From Raineyella fluvialis (GTDB lineage: Bacteria > Actinomycetota > Actinomycetes > Propionibacteriales > Propionibacteriaceae): DNA of 64,000 nucleotides. Position numbers and translations under genes: made by a program. The notes under the pieces were generated by a model, which worked only from the letters and a program-made list of their open reading frames with translations, did not search any database and was not told the origin of the DNA. Positions 36,011-44,876 of the stretch are shown in pieces; position 1 is the stretch's first letter; each line of letters opens with the position of its first letter. Location: the NCBI RefSeq assembly GCF_009646095.1, contig NZ_CP045725.1, positions 2,108,001 through 2,172,000 on the forward strand, written 5' to 3'.

Positions 36011-37269
36011 GTGCACGATCAACCGACGCGTTACCCAGGGTTCTGGCTCGACCGGAGCGCCAAGGTGGCCCTGCCGATCATCGCGGGGCTGGTCTCGTGG
36101 TTCATCCCGCTGGTCTTCACGCACGGCTGGCCGCACGGAGGTATGGCGGACTTCGACATCTACCTGGAGGGTGCGAGGACGGCCCTGCAGGGCGGTGAGC
36201 TCTACCGCAGCGGCCCTGACGCCTTCGTCTACCCGCCGATCGCGGCGGTGCTCTTCCTGCCGTTCATGCTGGGCCCTGTCATCGCCTGGAAGATCCTCTG
36301 GGCCGTGGCCGGCTGGCTCGGCATCATCGCGGTCGTCCACCGCTTCGGCCTGCGGAGCTGGCCGGCGAGCGTCGTCGCCGCAGCGTGCATCGCCACCGCG
36401 ACCCCGGTGACGCTGGGCACCCAGCTCGGCCAGATCGAGCTGATCCTCACCTGCCTGGTCGTGCTCGACCTCGTCGACGGGCCGCACCTGTTCGGCCGCA
36501 GGCTGCTCCCGCTTCCGCAGGGCTGGATGGTCGGGCTGATGACCGCGATCAAGCTCACCCCGGGCCTGTTCATCCTCCACCTGCTCATCAATCGTCGCTG
36601 GAAGCCGGCCATCACCGCGGCCGTGACGGCCGCGGTCCTCACCGCGATCGGGTTCCTCGTCTATCCGCAACTGTCGCTCTTCTATTGGAAGCGCCTGTTG
36701 CTGACCCGCTCGGTAGGCTTCGAGTCCGATCCTGTCTACATCGACAACCAGTCTTTCGAGGGGGCGGCCCTCCGGTTGTTCCGGCTCTCGCACCTCGGTG
36801 CCGAGGTCGGCACGGTGATGTCGGTCCTGACGATCGTGGTCGGCCTCATCGCGGCCTGGTCCCTGGTCCGCCAAGGCCACGAGGCCCCGGCGGTCGCCGT
36901 CATCGGCATCGCCACCGCGCTGGCGTCCCCGGTCTCCTGGACGCACCACTTCGTCTGGATCGTGCCGCTGGCCGTGGCCCTGGCCATGCACCACCCGACC
37001 CGTCCGGTGGGCTTCAGCGGCGCCCTCTTCGTTGTGTGGGTCTGGATAGCGCCGTACCGCGTCCTCAAGGGCGGCGGCATGCTGGAACTCACCTACACCC
37101 ATAAAGAGGCAGTGTTCAGCGCCGTGACGCCCTTCCTCGGCCTACTGCTGCTGATCGCCTCCCTCTTCGCCGGCTTTCGCCAGCGACCGGCCCGCCACCG
37201 CCGCGATCTCCGATCGACGGACCTCCCGCCGACCAGCTCCACGCCGATGAACGTCCCCCGACGGTCTGA
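36011..37269 (+). CDS. GT87/DUF2029-like membrane glycosyltransferase, stop shifted
   Basis: A polytopic protein: ADFDIYLEGARTALQGGELY, PPIAAVLFLPFMLGPVIAW and NQSFEGAALRLF are GT87-type features, as in mycobacterial polyprenyl-phosphomannose-dependent mannosyltransferases. As written the frame runs on to 37663 through a terminator hairpin and antisense to hsp20, which is implausible. One more C in the C5 run 37255-37259 brings a TGA at 37267-37269, giving 419 aa ending just before the hairpin. The GTG start at 36011 follows GGATGGCCGG. It resembles the broken gene at 28876. Confidence 0.82.
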
Positions 37270-37285
37270 CAGCCCCCGCCCACCG

Positions 37286-37325
37286 ACGAGGCCCCTCGGA
37301 CCAAGAACGGTTCGAGGGGCCTCGT
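37286..37325. terminator. Bidirectional terminator, 13-bp stem
   Basis: ACGAGGCCCCTCG (37286-37298) pairs with CGAGGGGCCTCGT (37313-37325) across a 14-nt loop. It lies between the convergent GT87 gene and hsp20. Confidence 0.75.
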
Positions 37326-37344
37326 ACGCCTGGCGGGTGGGGTG

Positions 37345-37773
37345 TCAGCCCTCGACGCTGCCCTCGATGGCGCTGTCGGCCTTGTGGGCCACGGCGATCT
37401 TGCGGGGCTTGGCGGCCTCCGCGACAGGGATGGTCAGGACGAGGACACCGTCGGTGTACTCGGCGTCGATGTTCTCCGCGGCGACGCCCTTGCCCAGGGT
37501 GAGCTGGCGGGCGAACTGGCCGACCGGGCGCTCCCGGGTGAGCCACTGGACGCCCTCGCCTGCCTGCGGCTTGCGCTCAGCGCGAATGGTCAGCTGCGAA
37601 TCGTCGAGGTCGACGTCGATCGTCGCCGGGTCGACGCCCGGCAGGTCGATCTTGACGAAGTAATTGTCGCCCTCGCGGTAGAGATCCATCGGCATGGCGG
37701 TCGACGCGGGCGTACGCAGCGCCTGGGAGAACAGCTGGTCGACGTCACGGAAGGGGTCGAAGGTACGGGCCAT
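37345..37773 (-). CDS. hsp20: Small heat shock protein (Hsp20/alpha-crystallin)
   Basis: A 142-aa cytoplasmic chaperone. The alpha-crystallin domain spans residues ~25-125, with NYFVKIDLPGVDPATIDVDL, TRERPVGQFARQLTLG and YTDGVLVLTIPV. The C-terminal PRKIAV supplies the I-x-I/V-type tail motif. A HAIR-like inverted repeat lies 120 bp upstream, which suggests repression by HspR and induction by heat, as for hsp18/acr2 genes of other actinobacteria. Confidence 0.95.
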   Translation of the reverse strand: MARTFDPFRDVDQLFSQALRTPASTAMPMDLYREGDNYFVKIDLPGVDPATIDVDLDDSQLTIRAERKPQAGEGVQWLTRERPVGQFARQLTLGKGVAAENIDAEYTDGVLVLTIPVAEAAKPRKIAVAHKADSAIEGSVEG

Positions 37774-37892
37774 GATCGTGCTTCTCCTTTGGCAGTGGAA
37801 ACGGACTGAACCGGCTGCCGCCTGCCTGCGCGGCTGCCGTCATGGGCTACAACGTCGCGTCCGGCGACGACTATTCCAGGATCGCCAAAAAA

Positions 37893-37913
37893 GTTGAGTG
37901 AGGTACGCTCAAC
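37893..37913. promoter_or_regulatory. HAIR-like HspR operator
   Basis: TTGAGT, 8 nt, CTCAA reproduces the HAIR consensus (CTTGAGT-N7-ACTCAAG) at all inner positions except one. It lies between divergent hsp20 (minus) and topA (plus). Control of hsp20 is the likelier role; it may also touch topA. Confidence 0.7.
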
Positions 37914-37989
37914 GTGCTGTGATCTCGGCGACAAGCGCTCGTCGTCCGGTCTGCGCCTCGTCCGCGACGGCTGTGCTGGTGCTGTGGGC

Positions 37990-37995
37990 TATGGT
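37990..37995 (+). promoter_or_regulatory. -10 box (TATGGT) for topA
   Basis: TATGGT lies 37 nt before GTG 38033; GGGAGAG in between serves as ribosome binding site. The start upstream at 37898 would begin inside the HAIR element and is unlikely. Confidence 0.45.
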
Positions 37996-38032
37996 GTGCC
38001 CCATCGTTGGACGCGACCGGGGAGAGATAACC

Positions 38033-40855
38033 GTGGCAGGTCAGGAGCTGGGGCACAGCCTGGTGATCGTGGAGTCGCCGACCAAGGCCACCAAGATCCA
38101 GGGCTACCTGGGACCGGGCTACGTCGTGGAGTCCAGCCGTGGCCACATCCGTGACCTGCCGACCGGGGCCGCCGAGGTGCCCGCCAAGTACAAGGGTGAG
38201 AAGTGGGCCCGCACCGGCGTCGACATCGACAACGGCTTCAACCCTCTCTACGTCGTCGCCGCCGACAAGAAGGCCACGCTCCGCGGCCTGAAGGAAGCAC
38301 TGAAGGGCGCCAAGGACGTCTACCTCGCCACTGACGGTGACCGCGAGGGGGAGGCGATCGCCTGGCACCTGCAGCAGGAGCTCAAGCCCAAGGTCCCGGT
38401 CCGCCGGATGGTCTTCCACGAGATCACCGAGGACGCGATCAAGGACGCCGTCACCCACCCGCGCGACATCGACACCGACCTCGTCGACGCCCAGGAGACC
38501 CGCCGGATCCTCGACCGCCTCTACGGCTACGAGGTCTCCCCGGTGCTCTGGAAGAAGGTCATGCCGCGCCTGTCGGCGGGACGGGTCCAGTCCGTCGCCA
38601 CCCGCCTGGTCGTCGACCGTGAGCGCGAGCGGATCGCCTTCGGCTCCGCCGGCTACTGGGACCTCGAGGCCACCCTCGACGCCGGTCCCGACGCCGAACC
38701 CCAGACGTTCCCGGCCCGCCTCACCGCCGTCGACGGGCAGCGGGTCGCCCAGGGTCGCGACTTCGACTCCCGCGGTCGCCTCCAACAGGGCAAGGACCCC
38801 CTCGTCCACCTCGACGAGGCCCGCGCCCGCGCCCTGGTCGCCGGGCTCGAGGGTGTCGCGATGCGGGTCGCCTCGGTCGAGGCCAAGCCGTACGTCCGCC
38901 ATCCGTACGCCCCGTTCCGGACCACCACGCTGCAGCAGGAGGCGGGTCGCAAGCTCGGCTTCACCTCCCAGCGCACCATGTCCGTGGCCCAGGAACTGTA
39001 CGAGGGCGGCTACATCACCTATATGCGTACCGACTCCGTCGAGCTGTCCGGGGAGGCGATCCGTGCGGCCCGGACCCAGGCGACCAAGCTCTATGGCGCC
39101 GACTACGTCCCCTCGAAGCCGCGTGTCTACACCTCCAAGGTGAAGAACGCCCAGGAGGCGCACGAGGCGATCCGTCCGGCCGGGTCCACCTTCCGCACGC
39201 CCCGCGAGACGGGTCTGCACGGCGACCAGTTCCGCCTCTACGAGCTGATCTGGATGCGGACGGTCGCCTCGCAGATGACGGACGCGCGCGGTGAGTCGGT
39301 GGCGATCACGCTGCAATCGAGCGCCACCAGCGGCGAGGCCTGCACCTTCGTCGCCCGGGGCCGCACCATCACCTTCCCCGGCTTCCTCAAGGCGTACGTC
39401 GAGTCGGTCGACGACGGCATGGCCGACGACTCCCAGCGCCGCCTGCCGCAGCTCACCGAGGGGCGATCCGTCGACGTGGCCGCGTTGGAGGCGCAGGGCC
39501 ACGAGACCAAGCCGCCGGCCCGCTACACCGAGCCGTCGCTGGTCGCGAAGCTCGAGGAACTCGAGATCGGCCGCCCGTCGACTTACGCGTCGATCATCCG
39601 CACCATCACGAGCCGCGACTACGTGTTCAAGAAGGGTTCCGCACTGGTGCCCACGTGGTTGGCCTTCGCCGTCACCCGGCTGCTCGAGGAACACTTCGCC
39701 AGGCTGGTGGACTACGACTTCACCGCGGAGATGGAACAGGACCTCGACAAGATCGCGAATGGGGAGATCCGCCGGCTCGACGTGCTGACCGACTTCTACT
39801 GGGGCGGCTCGCAGAGCCTGGACACGCTGGACCACGCCGGCCTGCACGACCTCGTCAACCAGCTCGGTGACATCGATGCGCGGGCACTGTCGACCTTCCC
39901 GATCGGCGACATGGACTCCGGGATCGTGGTGCGCGTCGGGCGTTACGGGACCTACGTCGAGGAGGTCGAGACCGAGAAGCGGGCCAACGTCGCCGACGAC
40001 CTGCCGCCGGACGAACTCACCCTCGAGGTGGCCCGTGACCTGCTGGCGCGCCCGATGGGGGAGGAGCGCGCCCTCGGTCTCGACGCCGAGTCCGGTCACC
40101 CGATCGTCGCGCGGGCCGGACGCTTCGGCCCGTACGTCACCGAGGTGCTGCCGGAGGACGCCCCCAAGGGTGCCAAGCCGCGGACCGCTTCGCTCTTCGC
40201 CTCGATGGACCTGCAGACCGTCGGCCTGGACGACGCCCTCAAGCTGCTGTCCCTGCCACGTACGGTCGGCACCGCCGAGGACGGCACGGTGATCACCGCG
40301 CAGAACGGCCGCTACGGTCCCTACCTCAAGAAGGGCACCGACTCGCGCTCACTCGCCGCCGAGGACCAGATCTTCACCATCACCCTGCCTGAGGCCGAGG
40401 CGATCTACGCCCAGCCCAAGCAGCGGGGCCGCGCCGCCGCGAAGCCGCCGCTCAAGGAGCTCGGGGCCGACCCGGTCTCCGGCAAGCCGATGCTGGTCAA
40501 GGACGGCCGCTTCGGTGCGTACGTCACCGACGGGGAGACCAACGCCACCCTCCGCAAGACCGACGCCGTGGAGACCCTCACCGCGGAGCGGGGCGCCGAA
40601 TTGCTCGCCGAGAAGCGGGCCAAGGGTCCGTCGTCCCCGCGGAAGACCGCGGCGAAGAAGACCACCGCGAAGAAGACCACGGCCACGAAGTCCGCGGCGA
40701 AGAAGACCACGGCGAAGAAGACCACGGCCACGAAGAAGACCACGGCCACGAAGGCCGCGACGAAGAAGGCCGCGACGAAGAAGGCCACCACGAAGAAGGC
40801 TGCGACGAAGTCGGCGGCGAGCGCCGAGGGGCCGGGCGACACGAGCACCGACTGA
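38033..40855 (+). CDS. topA: DNA topoisomerase I
   Basis: A 940-aa type IA topoisomerase that relaxes negative supercoils. The TOPRIM domain is at the start (SLVIVESPTKATKIQGYLG; YLATDGDREGEAIAWHL). The active-site Tyr is about residue 330 in GGYITYMRTDSVELS. The C-terminal topoisomerase repeats (SGIVVRVGRYGTYVEEVE and similar) lack zinc-finger Cys. A Lys/Ala/Thr tail of about 60 residues made of KKTTAKK-type repeats follows, as is usual in actinobacteria. GTG 38033 has GGGAGAG upstream. Confidence 0.97.
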   Translation: MAGQELGHSLVIVESPTKATKIQGYLGPGYVVESSRGHIRDLPTGAAEVPAKYKGEKWARTGVDIDNGFNPLYVVAADKKATLRGLKEALKGAKDVYLATDGDREGEAIAWHLQQELKPKVPVRRMVFHEITEDAIKDAVTHPRDIDTDLVDAQETRRILDRLYGYEVSPVLWKKVMPRLSAGRVQSVATRLVVDRERERIAFGSAGYWDLEATLDAGPDAEPQTFPARLTAVDGQRVAQGRDFDSRGRLQQGKDPLVHLDEARARALVAGLEGVAMRVASVEAKPYVRHPYAPFRTTTLQQEAGRKLGFTSQRTMSVAQELYEGGYITYMRTDSVELSGEAIRAARTQATKLYGADYVPSKPRVYTSKVKNAQEAHEAIRPAGSTFRTPRETGLHGDQFRLYELIWMRTVASQMTDARGESVAITLQSSATSGEACTFVARGRTITFPGFLKAYVESVDDGMADDSQRRLPQLTEGRSVDVAALEAQGHETKPPARYTEPSLVAKLEELEIGRPSTYASIIRTITSRDYVFKKGSALVPTWLAFAVTRLLEEHFARLVDYDFTAEMEQDLDKIANGEIRRLDVLTDFYWGGSQSLDTLDHAGLHDLVNQLGDIDARALSTFPIGDMDSGIVVRVGRYGTYVEEVETEKRANVADDLPPDELTLEVARDLLARPMGEERALGLDAESGHPIVARAGRFGPYVTEVLPEDAPKGAKPRTASLFASMDLQTVGLDDALKLLSLPRTVGTAEDGTVITAQNGRYGPYLKKGTDSRSLAAEDQIFTITLPEAEAIYAQPKQRGRAAAKPPLKELGADPVSGKPMLVKDGRFGAYVTDGETNATLRKTDAVETLTAERGAELLAEKRAKGPSSPRKTAAKKTTAKKTTATKSAAKKTTAKKTTATKKTTATKAATKKAATKKATTKKAATKSAASAEGPGDTSTD

Positions 40856-40928
40856 TCCGGACCCGCACCCGGTGGCCGGACGCGGTGCAATAATGAACGA
40901 TCCCAGCCGAGCCCGAAGGGAAAGCATC

Positions 40929-42401
40929 GTGCGCCACTACGAGATGCGCGACCTGGCCGCCGCGCCGCGCTTCGCTAATCCCGATCTCGACCTGGGTAAT
41001 CCCGCCATGGTGAGCACCCGGCCCGCGCAGTGCGACCTCACCGTGCTCGACACCCCCGACCGGCGCCTGCTCCGGGCCGAGATCGTCCTCGCCCATAGGT
41101 CCACCGAGGGCGAGGGACAGTGGCTGATGGCTGCGCCGTCCTGGGTGCCTCAGCTTCCTGCCGAGCGTCTCGAGGAGATGACCTCGGGTCAGGTGCCCGA
41201 CCACATCCTCACCCTGCTCGCCCCGTTCCTGCGCCACGCCCCGCTCGTCCCGGTCGGCACCCAGCACCGGTCCCGGACCACGTATCTCATCCGGACCACA
41301 GCGCGCGAAACCCTCGGGTCGGTGGTCGACGATGTCTACACCGTCCGGCGCGAGGGCGCCTTGGTCACCCGCTACCGCGAGGTGGACGTCGACACCGGCA
41401 CCATGACGCGGGAGCAGATCGATTGGCTGGACGAGGCCCTGCACAGCGTCGAGGCCGTCCGCGTCGACCGACACCTGTCTCTGCCTGCGCGCTTCCGCGT
41501 GCTGATCGCCGACCACGGGAACGACGAGTCGCAGACCGCACAACAGGTCGACCTGTCGTCGGTGGTCGGCTCGGTGGACATCGATGCCTCGATGGCCCAG
41601 ATCATCTCCCACTTCGTCGGTGAGGGTGTGCGGCAGGTCCTCCTCGCCGACCTCAACGTCCGCTCCGGACGTACGCGCAAGGTCCAGCCCCTGGTCCGGG
41701 GGCTGCGGACCTTCGTCGCCGAGCTGCCGGTCATCGCCCCCGTGCTGCCGCCGGGGCACCTCGACGAGCTCGTGGCCGAGCTCGGCGCGGCCGCTGATCG
41801 GCTCGACGGCGCCTTCGGCGCTGACCAGGACGCGGTGCTCAACGGCGACGACTACCTGGGCATCTACGAGCGCGTCTCGGCGCTGCGCGATCCCACCTTG
41901 ACCGTGGGTGTCGGCAACCATCCCGCCCGGGACGAGATCGGCGAGATGGTCGCCGCCGCCACTGGAGCCATGCTCGTGGCGGGGGGCACCGCCCCCGACG
42001 CGGCGGACGACTCCGGCTGGCACACCGCTGCCCTCGCCGCCGACCGGCTCGTCGCGACGGCGGAGCTCGCCTCGCTGCTGGCGCCCAAGCAGGCTAAGAA
42101 GCTGCGTGACCGGGCGCGGAACATCTACGACGACCTGATCCGCTGTGACAACGAGGAGCTCGAGGCGCTGCGGGCCTCGTTGGGGGGCTCGTCGGTCGAG
42201 GACGCCTTCGGGATCGGTCGCCAGTACGCCACCCTGGCTGAGAGCCGATCCGCCGCCCGAGAGGAGTTCGTCGAGCACTGGCCGAAGGACGCCCGCCACC
42301 TCCGCAAGGCCGGATCCGAGCTGCTGGCCCGGCTGGGTGCCGACGGGACCGCGGAGGGGCACGGCGCGGCCTCGCAGGGCGCGGTGGCCGCCGATGCCTG
42401 A
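40929..42401 (+). CDS. Conserved hypothetical protein between topA and tmk
   Basis: 490 aa from GTG 40929 (AAGGG 9 nt upstream); ATG 40893 is an in-frame alternative without a ribosome binding site. I do not recognise it. The N half (LIRTTARETLGSVVDDVYTV, REGALVTRYREVDVD) vaguely recalls a CYTH-like fold, and the C part (LAPKQAKKLRDRARNIYDDL) is helical and charged like CHAD domains, but the catalytic ExExK of CYTH was not found. The 3' end overlaps tmk by 8 bases. Confidence 0.6.
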   Translation: MRHYEMRDLAAAPRFANPDLDLGNPAMVSTRPAQCDLTVLDTPDRRLLRAEIVLAHRSTEGEGQWLMAAPSWVPQLPAERLEEMTSGQVPDHILTLLAPFLRHAPLVPVGTQHRSRTTYLIRTTARETLGSVVDDVYTVRREGALVTRYREVDVDTGTMTREQIDWLDEALHSVEAVRVDRHLSLPARFRVLIADHGNDESQTAQQVDLSSVVGSVDIDASMAQIISHFVGEGVRQVLLADLNVRSGRTRKVQPLVRGLRTFVAELPVIAPVLPPGHLDELVAELGAAADRLDGAFGADQDAVLNGDDYLGIYERVSALRDPTLTVGVGNHPARDEIGEMVAAATGAMLVAGGTAPDAADDSGWHTAALAADRLVATAELASLLAPKQAKKLRDRARNIYDDLIRCDNEELEALRASLGGSSVEDAFGIGRQYATLAESRSAAREEFVEHWPKDARHLRKAGSELLARLGADGTAEGHGAASQGAVAADA

Positions 42402-43032
42402 GGGGCGGGGCCTCTTCATCGTGTTCGAGGGCGGTGACGGGGTCGGCAAGACCACCCAGGGCGCCCTTCTGGCCCGGCACCTGACCGACCTCGGGCACGA
42501 GGTCGTGATGACCCGCGAGCCGGGTGACACGGCGGCGGGCGCGGTGATCCGCCGACTGCTGCTGGACCCGGCGACCGGTGATCTCGATCCGCGCGCCGAG
42601 GCGCTGTTGTACGCGGCGGACAAGGCCCAGCATCTGGCCGAGGTCGTCCGTCCGGCCCTCGCTCGGGGCGCGATGGTGGTCTGCGACCGCTACCTCGACT
42701 CGATGCTGGCCTACCAGGGTGCCGGACGGGTGCTGGATATGGGTGAGGTCACGGCCATCGCCCACTGGGCCACCGCCGGCCTCCGCGCGGACCTCACGGT
42801 GCTGCTCGACCTGGATCCGGGCGAGGCTGTCGGCCGGATCGCGGACAAGGACCGGCTCGAGGGTGCCGGGGACGACTTCCACCGGCGCGTCCGGGAGCAA
42901 TTCCTCGGCCTGGCCGAGGCCGATCCCGACCGCTACCTGGTCCTCGCCGCCCGGCGGAACCGCACGGCGACGTCGAGGAGCCGGCCCCGTCGACGGTCTG
43001 GCTGCTCTGCGCCCCCACGTCGGATGACGTGA
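42394..43032 (+). CDS. tmk: Thymidylate kinase with abnormal C terminus
   Basis: Phosphorylates dTMP to dTDP. The P-loop (FEGGDGVGKTTQGALLARHL), the TREPGDT segment and DRYLDSMLAYQGAGR are intact, as is the LID-like region. From about residue 188 the normal helix is replaced by an Arg-rich tail (NRTATSRSRPRRRSG), which is an out-of-frame reading of the holB segment that follows. About 15-20 native C-terminal residues appear to be missing. It overlaps the upstream gene by 8 bases. Confidence 0.85.
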   Translation: MPEGRGLFIVFEGGDGVGKTTQGALLARHLTDLGHEVVMTREPGDTAAGAVIRRLLLDPATGDLDPRAEALLYAADKAQHLAEVVRPALARGAMVVCDRYLDSMLAYQGAGRVLDMGEVTAIAHWATAGLRADLTVLLDLDPGEAVGRIADKDRLEGAGDDFHRRVREQFLGLAEADPDRYLVLAARRNRTATSRSRPRRRSGCSAPPRRMT

Positions 43033-43730
43033 TCGCCACGATCCGCTCCCGCACCCGCGCCCTCACCCTCACGACGCCGAAGGTCCGCGAGGTCGCGGCA
43101 CTGTTGGAGCGGCGCGACGGGATCGATCCGGTCACCGCGGACGCCGCGGCCCGGGCCGCTCAGGGCCACATCGGCCGGGCCCGCCATCTCGCCCGCGACG
43201 AGGCGGCCCGGCAGCGACGCCGCGACGTGTTGCGGATCCCGATGCATCTCGGTGGGGTGGGTGCCTGCCTGCGAGCCGCCGCCACCCTCGTCGACGCCGC
43301 CCAGGCGGAGGCCACCGGGCAGACGGCCGAGACCGAGGCCCGGGAGCGGGCCGAGCTCGAGCAGGCCCTCGGTGTCGGCACGAGGGGTGCTCGTCCCAGG
43401 AACATCGCCGCTGCCCTGAAGGAACTCGAGGACGAGCAGAAATTGCGGGTCAAGCGGCTGCAGCGCGACGCCATCGACCGCGCGCTCACGGAGCTCACCA
43501 CCTGGTATCGCGATGTCCTGAGCGTCCAGCTCCGCACCGGGGCAGAGCTGGTCAACGTGGAACTGGCCGACGTGGTCCTCACCGAGGCCTCCCGCGCCAC
43601 CCCGGATCGTACGATCGCCCGGATTGACGCGATCCTGGCCTGCCGTGAAGCCCTGGCCGGGAACGTCGCGCCGCAGCTCGCGGTCGAGTCGATGCTGGTC
43701 AGCCTCGGGGCCGACGACCCGCTGATCTGA
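42972..43730 (+). pseudogene. holB: DNA polymerase III delta' subunit, 5' truncated
   Basis: The frame reading VEEPAPSTVWLLCAPTSDDV and onward to DDPLI is the C-terminal ~250 residues of clamp-loader subunit delta', which should be about 390-400 aa in actinobacteria. The N-terminal ~140-150 residues, with the nucleotide-fold and zinc-binding Cys, are absent. The coding homology starts at 42972, directly after the tmk body. A usable GTG lies at 43029. Because holB is essential in known bacteria, an assembly or sequence deletion is suspected. Confidence 0.85.
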
Positions 43731-43822
43731 TCCTCGGCGACACTCCCGCAGCGGATCCCGGGAGACGCCACGAACAGCGGCAAGAATGGCCCTGAGCATT
43801 CCCTGACATGAGGACGTGAGCC

Positions 43823-44791
43823 GTGACTACTCGTGACCCCGACGAGGCCGACGAGGCCCCCAAGGCCGACGCTGCCGCTGCCGACGTCGATCGTCCCGAG
43901 GAGTTCGGCGGCGGTGACGAGAACGAACCCACCAGGACCCGGATCTCGCGGGCCGACCTGCGACGCTACACCGAGCAGCAGGGCGAGGAAGAGTCCTCCG
44001 CTCGGGCCGCCGGTTCGCCTGAGGCCCGGACAGAGGTCTTCGGGGAGGGGGACGAGCCCGCATCCCAGGAGACGCCGACGGTCGTCCGTCGCGAGCCGCT
44101 GGTGTCGCGCCGGTCCTCCGAGCGTCCCGCCACCCCGGCCGCCGAGGTGCCGGCGCATACCCCGCCCGCCGACACGCCCGCGGCCACGAAGGTGATGGGG
44201 TCCCCGCCGGAACCCACCCCCGACGAGGCAGCTCTGCTCGCGGAACGTCGCGCCGACCGTGAGCGTGCTCTCGGGAAGCGCCGACCCCAGCCGGCCCCCG
44301 CCGAGGTGCCCGCGCCTCCCTCGACGAAACTGGGTCGTACGACGGACCGCTTCCCGGTGGCCCTCGGCATCTTCCTGCTGCGCCTGGCGGCCGCCGCGGT
44401 GCTAGGCGTCCGTGGGGCTCAGCAGTTGATGGACATTCCGGGGACGACAGCGACCGTCGCGGCCACCGCCCTGCCCTACCCGGTGATCTTCGCCTGGGTG
44501 TTGGCCGCCGCCTCGGTGCTCATCGCCGTGGCGCTGGTGCTGGGCCTGGCCGTCCGCGTGGCCGGGGCCGGCGCGGCCGCGATCGGGGCCGGGGCACTCG
44601 TCTTCGTGTACTGGTGGAAGAGCCCGTTCGACCCCGGCATGGCCGGATTCCACGGCGAGACCGAGCTGCTGCTCGCCGCTGTCGGTCTCTTCCTGCTGCT
44701 GACCGGTGGTGGGAGCTGGGGCATCGATGCGGCCGTCCGCAAGGGCCGCCTGACGCGCAGGGCGGACAAGTACAACGCCGAGCTGATCTGA
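43823..44791 (+). CDS. DoxX-like membrane protein with long acidic N-terminal region
   Basis: A 322-aa protein. The first ~170 residues are disordered, rich in Asp, Glu, Pro and Ala, with no recognisable domain. The last ~150 hold four membrane helices (FPVALGIFLLRLAAAAVLGV, LPYPVIFAWVLAAASVLIAV and others) as in the DoxX family. GTG 43823 is used. DoxX proteins are associated with redox control in mycobacteria, but the role here is not known. Confidence 0.78.
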   Translation: MTTRDPDEADEAPKADAAAADVDRPEEFGGGDENEPTRTRISRADLRRYTEQQGEEESSARAAGSPEARTEVFGEGDEPASQETPTVVRREPLVSRRSSERPATPAAEVPAHTPPADTPAATKVMGSPPEPTPDEAALLAERRADRERALGKRRPQPAPAEVPAPPSTKLGRTTDRFPVALGIFLLRLAAAAVLGVRGAQQLMDIPGTTATVAATALPYPVIFAWVLAAASVLIAVALVLGLAVRVAGAGAAAIGAGALVFVYWWKSPFDPGMAGFHGETELLLAAVGLFLLLTGGGSWGIDAAVRKGRLTRRADKYNAELI

Positions 44792-44864
44792 GCGCCGGGG
44801 ATCCGCCTCCCTCCTGACCGCACGGGCGCTGCGGCCGTGCCGAGCCGTGATGGCTGGGAGCGAC

Positions 44865-44870
44865 TAGGCT
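44865..44870 (+). promoter_or_regulatory. Leaderless -10 box (TAGGCT) for ricT
   Basis: TAGGCT, 6 nt, GTG 44877. The same hexamer and spacing occurs before the nucleotidyltransferase at 3956, showing that leaderless promoters of this type are used by housekeeping genes here. Confidence 0.65.
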
Positions 44871-44876
44871 GTCTGC

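Noticed and set aside
35483-37102. 539-codon antisense frame over GT87
   Set aside because: Composition is shadow-like (runs of Asp, Arg, Gly) and the plus strand encodes a clear membrane protein.
37871-40099. 742-codon open frame antisense to topA
   Set aside because: It is the high-GC mirror of topA codons, lacks any recognisable domain and covers the hsp20 promoter; topA is certain.
40640-40815. Repetitive AAGAAGACC-rich stretch as a DNA repeat or regulatory array
   Set aside because: It encodes the Lys/Thr/Ala tail of topoisomerase I, common in actinobacteria.
40578-42623. 681-codon open frame antisense to the gene upstream of tmk
   Set aside because: It has low-complexity Arg/Gly/Val content typical of shadows in GC-rich DNA and no ribosome binding site.
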